This document shows, piece by piece, positions 19,203 through 26,538 of a stretch of DNA of 64,000 nucleotides. A program made the position numbers and the translations under genes. Numbering within the stretch: the stretch's first letter is position 1; every line of letters begins with the position of its first letter. The stretch covers positions 2,170,001 through 2,234,000 of the forward strand of contig NZ_RYFW01000001.1 of the NCBI RefSeq assembly GCF_004138335.1. The letters run 5' to 3'. Below the pieces are notes generated by a model. It searched no databases. It saw only the letters and a list, made by a program, of their open reading frames with translations, and was not told where the DNA came from. Source of the DNA: Peristeroidobacter agariperforans (GTDB taxonomy: Bacteria; Pseudomonadota; Gammaproteobacteria; Steroidobacterales; Steroidobacteraceae).

Positions 19203-20117
19203 TCAGGCAATTTGAGCGACGCGGCGAAAAAGTAGCGCCGCGAGCTGCGAGCCCATGCCGCTTGCGACGTACACCATTCGTTGGTTGTCAGTGAGCTTGC
19301 GCAGCCAGTCGAACGCGCCGCCGTCGATCAATGGGATTGCGTTGCCGTCCGGCGTGCCTGCATCGAGCATGAACCTCAGGCCGTCGTAGTACTTGTGCTC
19401 CAGCGGCGCCACGGTCGCGGCGATTTCGGGCATCGACTCGGCAATGCGCTTCGCCAGGTGCGCACGCTCGGGCGTGCAGAGCAAGCGTAGTGTGCGGTCG
19501 GGGAAGCGATAACCGTGCTGCTCCAGGCGGTCGAGTGCCGCGATGTGTGTGCGGATGTGCTCGATCAGCGCTTCGGTTGTGAAGCCGTGATCTTTGCGCT
19601 CGTGCGCGGCCGACGCCAGACAAAACATTCGAAAGTGCGCCGCGAATCCAGGGCGTTTCGGTATCGCTTGCGCGCGCACGCAACGATGGCTGGTCGTGAG
19701 TTTGATCGTCGCACCCGGCGCTTCTCTTAGTCGCCTGGCGCATTCGAGAGCGAGCACATTGGTCGGATCGGAAACCACCTCGGTGCCGCGCGCGGTGGAA
19801 ACAATTCTGTTCTGGCTGGTGAGCGCGACGCTCGAGCACGAAGCAAGCGGCGCGAGCGGGGACAGCTCGAGCGCTTCGAAATCGACGGCGGCTGCGAGCA
19901 GGTGCGAGTCCAGTTCGTTCGAGATGCGCTGATTCACTGCGCACGGCTGCACGAATCGATCGCTCTCCCATTGCTGACGAACCATCGCAGGTGTGCGCTG
20001 CGCGGCTCGCTGCTCCAACACCGATAGCAACAATGACCACAACTCGGTCGCAGCCAGGCCCTGCGCCAATGCCTGGCGCAGCGTTGCATCGACAGTTACA
20101 CGGTCCGTGCGGCTCAT
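19203..20117 (-). CDS. Uncharacterised conserved protein (304 residues)
   Basis: I do not recognise a function. The middle carries a strongly ordered segment (PLASCSSVALTSQNRIVSTA, then RGTEVVSDPTNVLALECA, and later TSHRCVRAQ and HFRMFCLASA). This looks like a conserved bacterial family whose core may be distantly class II aminoacyl-tRNA-synthetase-like; that resemblance is only an impression. No signal peptide or membrane helix is visible. It ends 3 bases from the convergent folD stop and is followed by another uncharacterised gene 22 bases away on the same strand. Confidence 0.6.
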   Translation of the reverse strand: MSRTDRVTVDATLRQALAQGLAATELWSLLLSVLEQRAAQRTPAMVRQQWESDRFVQPCAVNQRISNELDSHLLAAAVDFEALELSPLAPLASCSSVALTSQNRIVSTARGTEVVSDPTNVLALECARRLREAPGATIKLTTSHRCVRAQAIPKRPGFAAHFRMFCLASAAHERKDHGFTTEALIEHIRTHIAALDRLEQHGYRFPDRTLRLLCTPERAHLAKRIAESMPEIAATVAPLEHKYYDGLRFMLDAGTPDGNAIPLIDGGAFDWLRKLTDNQRMVYVASGMGSQLAALLFRRVAQIA

Positions 20118-20139
20118 GATCGGGCTGAGAGTACACGAA

Positions 20140-20901
20140 CTACGGCACGGGCGGCGTCTTGCGCAGATGCTCGAAGAGGTCGCCTCTCGGCGCTTTCTTG
20201 CCGAACGGAAAGCTGCAGAATGTCATCGGAACGGTCGCGAACGGATCGTCCGGCTGTGCCGCGAAATTCCTCGGACGGAGCCAGCAGTTTTCGCTGAGCC
20301 ACAGGATGGGGTTTCTCAGTTCGTCCACGTCGGACTCGCCATACTTGTGACGCGGCGGTGGGCGAAATGGCGGCGCGGGCAGCTTTACCTGCGGCTCTTC
20401 GGGGCGAGGGCCGAGAGCTCGATAATTGTCTCGTGCGGCGTCCGCCGCGGCCTCTGCGCCAGATTGTTTCCAGTCGGGCAGGGCCAGGGCCGATCCGGTC
20501 GGCGTCTCGGGCGGCAAATACATCGGAGCGAGACCAGGCGCAGACGGAGAGTCGACATTCACCGCCGAAAGCTTCACTGAGGGCGCCCGAGACTCGTCGG
20601 GGAGGATGTAGTTGCGCTCTGGAATCAGCAGCAAAGTGCCGCGGGCGGTGGTGTCGGTGGCTCGGACGCGTTCCTCCCACGGAATGAGCAGTACCGCCAG
20701 ATGCGCAGCCATGACCAGCGTGAAGATCGCCGGCCGAGCGGTGCGGTCATCCTGCACAAAGTCCCTCGCCGCCACGGAATCCCCAATTGATCCAATCGAA
20801 TAGTGGCCAGTCCCCAGCCAATAGAGGCGCTCCGGGCGCGAAGGTTCAGTCAGGGACTCGCCGCTGGCGCCGCCGCTACGCATCGCGGACAATCTGAGCA
20901 T
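20140..20901 (-). CDS. Uncharacterised single-pass membrane protein, proline-rich
   Basis: This open frame of up to 253 residues has one hydrophobic helix (IFTLVMAAHLAVLLIPW, around residues 60-76) followed by a long Pro-rich, extended region with no recognised domain. The layout (short inside tail, one helix, Pro-rich outside) recalls TonB-N-like or envelope-spanning proteins, but the TonB C-terminal domain is absent. The N-terminal ~50 residues have low-complexity character, so a later start is likely; I cannot fix it. Its upstream neighbour on the other strand encodes a secreted TonB-C-like protein, and the two may be functionally related. Confidence 0.5.
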   Translation of the reverse strand: MLRLSAMRSGGASGESLTEPSRPERLYWLGTGHYSIGSIGDSVAARDFVQDDRTARPAIFTLVMAAHLAVLLIPWEERVRATDTTARGTLLLIPERNYILPDESRAPSVKLSAVNVDSPSAPGLAPMYLPPETPTGSALALPDWKQSGAEAAADAARDNYRALGPRPEEPQVKLPAPPFRPPPRHKYGESDVDELRNPILWLSENCWLRPRNFAAQPDDPFATVPMTFCSFPFGKKAPRGDLFEHLRKTPPVP

Positions 20902-20924
20902 CGAAAGCTTCGAGATGTGGGGAT

Positions 20925-22013
20925 ATGCGATTCGCAGTGATTGCTTCGAAGATGGCGGCGCTCTCGGCGATCGGGCTGGTCGCAGCTCTGCCGCTCGGCT
21001 CGGCCTACGCGGCCTGCACGCGGCCGAATTTCAAGATCACCGTGCCGGACGGCGCAACGGCGACCGAAGCGGAGATGAAGGCGGCGGCCCAGACGCTGGT
21101 GAAGCTCGATCAGGAGATGGGCGAGTACCTGCGCTGTATCAAGGGCGACGCCAGCCAGGCGACGGTGGGCAAGGACGAGGCCACTCGTCAGAAGCTGGTC
21201 AAGGAATATGTCGACTCGCACAACGCGACCACCGATGAGCTGGCGGGCCTGGCGGGCTGCTACAACGCTCAGGTGGAGGCGTTTCAGAAAACCAAGGGCG
21301 GCGCCGGGGGCAAGACCGCGGATTGCAGCTCGCACATGGCTGCGGCGAAAAGTCGAACCCCCTCACCGGCTCCGGGCGGCACGCCCATGCCGAGCAACAT
21401 CGTGAAAGAAGCCGATGGCTATTCGTTCGAGCTGCAGGGTGGTGCGTGGAGTTACACGCTGATTCGCGACGACACGCCGCGCTACTGCGGGGAAGGCGAC
21501 AAGCATTGCGTGAGGCGCACGGTGTTCGTCACCAATGGCTCCGAGCAGGAGCTGGAGTGCAAGGCCTATATCAAATACGAAGGTGCCGATGCGAAAGGCA
21601 ATGCGCAGCCCGAGGCGCAGGCCGTGGTGCTCAAGAAATCCGTTCGTGCGGTCATTGCCAGCATGGCGCCGCAGGGCGTGAACGCGGCAACCTTCGAAGC
21701 GTCCTGCAAGCCGCGTCCGCCGCTGCCGCCGCTCGACACGCAAGCGGGCTGCAAATATGAAGTAGTGAAGCCGGTGAATATTTCCGACTTCTATCCCCAG
21801 GAGGCGCGCGAGGCGGATGAGCAGGGCCCGGTGGTCGTGGAGTTCACCGTGCCGGGCAAGGCCGCCAGCCCCACCGAAATCAAGGTGATCGCGAGCAGCC
21901 TGTCGCCTCGCCTGGATCAAGGCGCGGTGCAGGCGGTTGGCGCGATGATCATGAGCAGCCAGTGCAAGAACCAGCGCTATCGGCTGCGTTTGAATTTCCA
22001 GCTCGAGGAATAG
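20925..22013 (+). CDS. Secreted protein with TonB-C-like C-terminal domain
   Basis: This 362-residue protein begins with a clear signal peptide (ALSAIGLVAALPLGSAYA, cleavage about residue 29). A helical region of about 100 residues with several cysteines follows, then a Pro-rich linker, a middle domain with Cys-rich strands, and a C-terminal ~90 residues (DFYPQEAREADEQGPVVVEF, later RLRLNFQLEE) resembling the TonB C-terminal fold. It has no membrane anchor, so it cannot transduce energy like TonB itself; such secreted TonB-C proteins are of unknown role. It is divergent from the previous gene and convergent with the rhomboid gene (3-base gap). Confidence 0.65.
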   Translation: MRFAVIASKMAALSAIGLVAALPLGSAYAACTRPNFKITVPDGATATEAEMKAAAQTLVKLDQEMGEYLRCIKGDASQATVGKDEATRQKLVKEYVDSHNATTDELAGLAGCYNAQVEAFQKTKGGAGGKTADCSSHMAAAKSRTPSPAPGGTPMPSNIVKEADGYSFELQGGAWSYTLIRDDTPRYCGEGDKHCVRRTVFVTNGSEQELECKAYIKYEGADAKGNAQPEAQAVVLKKSVRAVIASMAPQGVNAATFEASCKPRPPLPPLDTQAGCKYEVVKPVNISDFYPQEAREADEQGPVVVEFTVPGKAASPTEIKVIASSLSPRLDQGAVQAVGAMIMSSQCKNQRYRLRLNFQLEE

Positions 22014-22016
22014 TCC

Positions 22017-22910
22017 TCAGCGCATTGCGCACAACCACGCGGCGGCAATGGCCGCGATGGTGAATGCGCCGGCGGCAAGCTGCAGGGCGGGAGAATCGAA
22101 GCGGCGCTCGGGAATTTTCCCGAGCGCGACGCCGAGCACACAGCCGCTGAAGAATCCAGTCACGTGCGCAATGACGTCGGTGCGCTCGCCGCCGGCGCCC
22201 AGAAAGCCGAGCAGGATCACGCCGGCGATCAAGGGGCCGAGCCGTTTCGCCCAGCGCAGATTGCTCTCCGTCTCCAGCGACCATGCGTACGCGCTCAATA
22301 TGCCGAGCGCCGCGAACACTGCGGTCGATGCGCCCAGCGAGCGTTGCTCGGTCGGCATCACGATGGCGTCCAACCCGTTGCCCATCATCGCGCCGATCAG
22401 AATGCTGGCCCATGCGACGCCACCACCCAATGCGCGTGACGCGAGAAAACCGAACACCGTGCCGAACGCGAGATTGCTGAGCAAATGGCCCACATCTGCG
22501 TGCAGCGTGAGCGCAGTGATCACCCGCCACCACTCGTGCGTCGTTGGAATCCCGCCGTGCAATGCGCCTGCCTCGAGCCAATCGAAACCGAGCGCATCGA
22601 TGCCCGCCGCATAGGCGACTGCCATCATCACGAGCACGTAGAGAATCGATCCGGTCCAGGCGCGGGGTTGCAGCTTGGGCAGCTTGGGGATGTGAACGGG
22701 AGCCCTGGATTCCTGCGCGACTTCGGTGAGGTGGCGAATGGCCAGGGCGGCCGATTCTTCCGGCACCACGACCACGAACACACCGCCTCGCACGACGGTC
22801 CACGAATGAATGCCGACCGCCGACAGGATCAAGGTCTGCTGGTCGCAATCGGGCATTCGCAGCGAGCGAAAAACCTCGACCAGATTGGAAGGCGCGTCTT
22901 CGGGCGTCAT
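22017..22910 (-). CDS. Rhomboid-family intramembrane serine protease
   Basis: This 297-residue membrane protein has a ~100-residue cytoplasmic N-terminal domain followed by six or seven hydrophobic helices. Rhomboid signatures are HADVGHLLSNLAFG, the catalytic serine in LGASTAVFAALG (GxS) and the catalytic histidine in IAHVTGFFSG. Rhomboids cleave membrane proteins within the bilayer; the substrate here is unknown. I place the start at ATG 22910 (MTPEDAPSN). A frame open to 23102 would cover the hipBA operator and is rejected. Confidence 0.88.
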   Translation of the reverse strand: MTPEDAPSNLVEVFRSLRMPDCDQQTLILSAVGIHSWTVVRGGVFVVVVPEESAALAIRHLTEVAQESRAPVHIPKLPKLQPRAWTGSILYVLVMMAVAYAAGIDALGFDWLEAGALHGGIPTTHEWWRVITALTLHADVGHLLSNLAFGTVFGFLASRALGGGVAWASILIGAMMGNGLDAIVMPTEQRSLGASTAVFAALGILSAYAWSLETESNLRWAKRLGPLIAGVILLGFLGAGGERTDVIAHVTGFFSGCVLGVALGKIPERRFDSPALQLAAGAFTIAAIAAAWLCAMR

Positions 22911-23000
22911 GTGTCGTCGGGCTTTTTCGGGCTGGTCCGCAGGGGTGGGGGCGGCCTGCGGGGATTCCAAGGCAAGCCCTGTCGAAGAACCCAGGACTAA

Positions 23001-23040
23001 CATAGAGTTGACCAAAACGGTCAAATTGGTAAACTCTATG
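23001..23040. promoter_or_regulatory. Palindromic operator upstream of hipBA
   Basis: A 40-base inverted repeat: arms 23001-23015 and 23026-23040 (CATAGAGTT at the outer ends, ACCAA/TTGGT inside) pair at 14 of 15 positions around a 10-base spacer. It ends 2 bases before the hipB ATG. Position and form fit autoregulation by the HipB-type repressor; it may also affect the divergent rhomboid gene. Confidence 0.75.
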
Positions 23041-23042
23041 TT

Positions 23043-23426
23043 ATGCCAAGCACCCCCCAAGCACTGCAGTCCCTGCCCCCGGCCGCCACCCAGGCGCTGC
23101 ACATTCTGGGCGAAAACCTGGCGATCGCCCGGGTCCGGCGCCGGGAATCCCAGCGCGCCTGGGCCAAGCGATTGGGTATTTCGGTGCCGACCTTGATCCG
23201 GATGGAGCGCGGCGATCCAGGTGTGAGCGTGGGAATCTACGCGACGGCGCTGTGGCTGATGGGGCGCGTGAGTGCCCTGCCTGCAATCGCAGCGCCAGCC
23301 GAGGACAAGGGCGCACTGGAGAGCGACGTGCGTGGCGCCCTGAAACGACGGGCCGTCCGGTCCGCGGCTTCGGTCGAAGCCCGCCTGGCTCGTGGCACAC
23401 GGCCGAAGAAGCAGGAGCGCTCATGA
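23043..23426 (+). CDS. HipB-like XRE-family antitoxin/repressor
   Basis: This is a 127-residue DNA-binding protein. An XRE helix-turn-helix occupies about residues 20-75 (GENLAIARVRRRESQRAWAK, then RLGISVPTLIRMERGDPGVS). A basic C-terminal tail follows. Its gene overlaps hipA by 4 bases (ATGA), the standard hipBA arrangement in which HipB neutralises HipA and represses the operon. The start codon lies immediately after the palindromic operator, leaving essentially no room for a Shine-Dalgarno, so translation may be leaderless. Confidence 0.85.
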   Translation: MPSTPQALQSLPPAATQALHILGENLAIARVRRRESQRAWAKRLGISVPTLIRMERGDPGVSVGIYATALWLMGRVSALPAIAAPAEDKGALESDVRGALKRRAVRSAASVEARLARGTRPKKQERS

Positions 23427-24673
23427 GTCTCGCGCGCAAGCCGGCAGCTTACCAACCGACCGACCAGCTCTATCTGTGGCTGGTCACTCAGCCGGCACAG
23501 CCAGTGCTGATAGGCGAGTTGCACCTGGTGAGAACCACGCGCGGCGTGTCGTTGCGGTACGCGCCGGAATGGTTGGAGCGAGGCTTTCCTCTCAGTGAGG
23601 ACGTGCCGCTGATTGACGAGGAACTGCTGCCCACCGAGTCCGGGATCGCGATTGGCGCGGTGGACGATGCCCGGCCGGATCGCTGGGGCGAGCGCGTCAT
23701 TCGCTTTCTCGACAAGCCGCCGCGCCTGTCGCTGCTCGAGTATTTGTATTTTGCCGGCGACGATCGCTTCGGCGCGCTCGGTGTCTCTACGTCCGCGGAG
23801 GAGTATCGGCCCAGGCACCTCGGGCCGCTGCCGGCGCTGGCCGATACCGACACCATTTACGAGCTGATCCGCAAAGTGCAGGACAACGAGCCGGTGCCGG
23901 AATCGCAAAAACGTTTGATCTCTCCCGGCGTGACGCTCGGCGGTGCGCGCCCCAAGGCTTTGCTGGATATCGCCGGCGAGCAATGGGTGATCAAGTTCTC
24001 GGATGGCGAGCCGGCGGACACGCCATTGATCGAGCACGCGACCATGCTGCTCGCACAGAAAGCAAACATTCGAGTTGCGCAGACGCAGGCGGTGCGCCTC
24101 ACGCACGGCCATGCTGTCGCGATCAAACGATTCGACCGGGAGCGAGGCGCGAGGCTGCACTGTCTCTCCGCGAGCGTCGCGTTGCGAGCCGCGGCCGAGC
24201 GATTTGGCTATCCCGAGCTCGCGCAGCTGCTACGCCGGCGCGGTGTCGTCGAACAAGATCAAAACGAGCGCGACATGCACGAGCTGTTTCGCCGCATGGT
24301 GTTCAACATCCTCATCGATAACACCGACGATCATGAGAAGAATCACGCCCTGATCGCGACCGACGCCCAGCAGTACCGACTGTCGCCGGCGTACGATGTG
24401 CTGCCTTCCGGGCAGGCGCTGGGCTTTCAGCAGATGCGAGTCGGCGAGGACGAGGCCGATTCGACGCTCGCCAATGCACTATCGATGGCGCCGCTCTTCT
24501 CGCTGAAGAAAGATGCAGCGATCCGGCAGGTGCGCGAGGTCGTCGCCGTCGTGAATGACTGGCAGAAACATTACACGGAGTGCGGTGTGACGCGTGGCGA
24601 TGTCGCCCTGTACGCCGAACAGATCGACCGGCCATTCCTGCTGGAGCAACGCCAGGAATTCACGAGTCGATGA
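23423..24673 (+). CDS. HipA-like serine/threonine kinase toxin
   Basis: This 416-residue HipA-family kinase is slightly shorter than E. coli HipA (440). The N-terminal subdomain includes DARPDRWGERVI. The ATP-loop region reads SPGVTLGGARPKALL (about 167-181), with the lysine in WVIKF. The catalytic loop is NILIDNTDDHEKN (295-307; Asp303 and Asn307), and the metal-binding Asp is in SPAYDVLP (Asp325). All key kinase residues appear intact. E. coli HipA phosphorylates glutamyl-tRNA synthetase and induces dormancy; other HipA homologues have other targets. The ATG at 23423 overlaps the hipB stop and replaces a longer spurious frame. Confidence 0.9.
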   Translation: MSLARKPAAYQPTDQLYLWLVTQPAQPVLIGELHLVRTTRGVSLRYAPEWLERGFPLSEDVPLIDEELLPTESGIAIGAVDDARPDRWGERVIRFLDKPPRLSLLEYLYFAGDDRFGALGVSTSAEEYRPRHLGPLPALADTDTIYELIRKVQDNEPVPESQKRLISPGVTLGGARPKALLDIAGEQWVIKFSDGEPADTPLIEHATMLLAQKANIRVAQTQAVRLTHGHAVAIKRFDRERGARLHCLSASVALRAAAERFGYPELAQLLRRRGVVEQDQNERDMHELFRRMVFNILIDNTDDHEKNHALIATDAQQYRLSPAYDVLPSGQALGFQQMRVGEDEADSTLANALSMAPLFSLKKDAAIRQVREVVAVVNDWQKHYTECGVTRGDVALYAEQIDRPFLLEQRQEFTSR

Positions 24674-24798
24674 GGCTCGTAGCCCGATCATGAACGACTT
24701 TTCATGACGGCGCGGCGCCCGGCTCGGGAACATGCCGATGCGCCATTCGTCCAAGCAATACAGGCCCGATAACGGATAGGGTGTTTCGGAGAGCTCCC

Positions 24799-25440
24799 AT
24801 GCGAGACGCAGCCCACACATCGAAAATCACGTTGCTCGCGGCGTGCTGCGGCGGTCTGCTGTTGCCGCTCGCGAGTCACGCCGAAGATTCAGCGCCGGTT
24901 CAGGCCGGCTGGAAGACTCAGGAGATTCGTTACAGCTATACCGGCTTCACGACCGCGTATGACTGCGACGCGGCCGAGGATCGGATCAAAGCAATCCTGC
25001 GGGCGCTTGGCGCACACGAACAAACGCGCGTGTCTGCGCAGGGCTGTACGTTCAGTCGCCCGTCGCGGAATTTCTTCATCACCATCACGACCGCGACGCC
25101 TGTGCCGGTGGCCGATCTGTCCAAGACGCCCGCTCAAGCCAGTCGTGACGAGTTGCTCGAGCGGCTTGGGGTTGCGGCCGCGAAACTCGATGAAACATTC
25201 CTCGCCGAATGGAAAACCGTCGAGCTGTCTCGCGACCGCAAGCTCGATCTCGAGCCGGGCGACTGCGAGCTGATGGAAGGGTTGCGCGACCACGTCCTGC
25301 CGAAGCTCTCGGTGAAGATCCAGGCCGATCGCGTGCAGTGCATCCCGCGCCAGGTGTCCTTTGCAACACCCGAACTGACAGTCACGGCACTGGTGCCGAT
25401 GGCGCAGCCTGACGCGGCAACCGATAAGACGAAGAGCTGA
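24799..25440 (+). CDS. Secreted uncharacterised protein
   Basis: This 213-residue protein has a signal peptide (MRDAAHTSKITLLAACCGGLLLPLASHA). I recognise no domain in the mature part. It contains several cysteines (for example TAYDCDAAEDRI, SAQGCTF, GDCELM, VQCIP) that could form disulfides in the periplasm. The start at ATG 24799 follows GGAGAGC at a suitable distance; an ATG six codons earlier is weaker. It stands alone and is followed by a strong hairpin shared with the convergent reductase gene. Confidence 0.6.
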   Translation: MRDAAHTSKITLLAACCGGLLLPLASHAEDSAPVQAGWKTQEIRYSYTGFTTAYDCDAAEDRIKAILRALGAHEQTRVSAQGCTFSRPSRNFFITITTATPVPVADLSKTPAQASRDELLERLGVAAAKLDETFLAEWKTVELSRDRKLDLEPGDCELMEGLRDHVLPKLSVKIQADRVQCIPRQVSFATPELTVTALVPMAQPDAATDKTKS

Positions 25441-25445
25441 GACGA

Positions 25446-25477
25446 GGCTGCTGCGGGATTCATCGCCCGCAGCAGCC
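25446..25477. terminator. Hairpin between convergent genes (probable bidirectional transcript end)
   Basis: A perfect 12-bp stem (GGCTGCTGCGGG at 25446-25457 and CCCGCAGCAGCC at 25466-25477) with an 8-base loop lies between two convergent stops. No U-run follows on either strand, so it may protect 3' ends or assist termination rather than act as a classical intrinsic terminator. Confidence 0.55.
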
Positions 25478-25488
25478 GGATTGCGATA

Positions 25489-26421
25489 TCAGCCGACCAG
25501 CTGAATCAGTTCTTTCTTCTGCGCGGCCGACAACAGCGGGCCGTAGCCGGCTTTGAGATTGTCGGACTGGCGGTCGGGCTTGCCGGTGGCCGGGATGACG
25601 GCAGTGACGGCTTCGTGGCTCAGGCAGAACTTGAGGAACATTTGCGCCCAGGAAGTCACGCCGACTTCGCCGGCCCAGCCGGGCAGCTGCTTGTCCCTCA
25701 CCTGATTGAACAGCTTGCCGTCGTTGAAGTTGCGATTGGCGAGCACCGCGACGCCCAGGTCCTTGGCCATGGGGAACAAACGTTGTTCGGCGCCACGGTT
25801 GGTCACGGAATAGTTGATCTGCAGGAAGTCCGGCTTGGTTTCCTGAACGACATCGGCGAGCTGATCGTGAGCGGAGTCCAGGTAATGAGTGATGCCGGTG
25901 TACTTCACCTTGCCTTGTTCCTTCAGCTCGCGCGCCAGCGCCAGCTGAGTCTTCCAGTCGCCGAGGTTGTGGACCTGAAGCAGCTCGACCTTGTCCGTGC
26001 GCAATGACTTGAGCGTCTTCTGGAATTGCGCGAGGCCTTTGTCGCGGCCGACGACGCCGGACAGCTTTGTGGCGATGAATGCTTTCGGTCGCAGCTTGGC
26101 ATCGGCGAGCAGTGGGCCAAGGATGTCCTCGGCGTTGCTGTAGGTCGGTGCGGTGTCGATCAAAGTCGCGCCGGCATCGAAGAAGCGCTTCAGCACTTCT
26201 TTGAGCGCAGTGTATTCCGGGCTGCCCGGGGTGATTTCAAAACTGCCCGAGGTGCCCATGCCGATCGCCGGCACGGTCTCGCCGCTGGAAGGAATGGTTC
26301 GTTTCAACATAGTGCGCTCACTTGCCGCAGCCGCCAGCGCGGACCAGGAGCTCGCACCCAGGAGGGTCGATCCAGCAAGAGCAGCGGTGGACTGACTCAG
26401 AAACTGGCGGCGTGTAGACAT
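25489..26421 (-). CDS. Aldo/keto reductase, exported (Tat-like signal)
   Basis: This 310-residue protein starts with a twin-arginine-like signal (MSTRRQFLSQSTAALAGSTLLGASSWSALAA). An aldo/keto reductase barrel follows, with strands such as IGMGTSG and DTAPTYSNAEDILGPLL; the catalytic Asp and Tyr are near residues 90-95, and Lys and His lie in the usual places (FIATKLSG, LLQVHNL). AKRs reduce carbonyls with NAD(P)H; being exported with the cofactor would require Tat folding. AGGAGA lies 7 bases before the ATG. The physiological substrate is unknown. It precedes no operon partner closer than the S9 peptidase 117 bases upstream. Confidence 0.85.
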   Translation of the reverse strand: MSTRRQFLSQSTAALAGSTLLGASSWSALAAAASERTMLKRTIPSSGETVPAIGMGTSGSFEITPGSPEYTALKEVLKRFFDAGATLIDTAPTYSNAEDILGPLLADAKLRPKAFIATKLSGVVGRDKGLAQFQKTLKSLRTDKVELLQVHNLGDWKTQLALARELKEQGKVKYTGITHYLDSAHDQLADVVQETKPDFLQINYSVTNRGAEQRLFPMAKDLGVAVLANRNFNDGKLFNQVRDKQLPGWAGEVGVTSWAQMFLKFCLSHEAVTAVIPATGKPDRQSDNLKAGYGPLLSAAQKKELIQLVG

Positions 26422-26538
26422 TGCAAATTCTCCTGTTGTGGAGTCGCTAACGTTACTGAGCTTCCCGCACCCGAGGCAACAGCGCTGCGGTGGGATGTCG
26501 CCGTCACGCGCCGGCGCGTGACGGCGTTCAAGTGCCGT

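Noticed and set aside
23252-23422. N-terminal extension of HipA into hipB
   Set aside because: The extension reads hipB in another frame; ATG 23423 overlapping the hipB stop is the normal hipBA junction.
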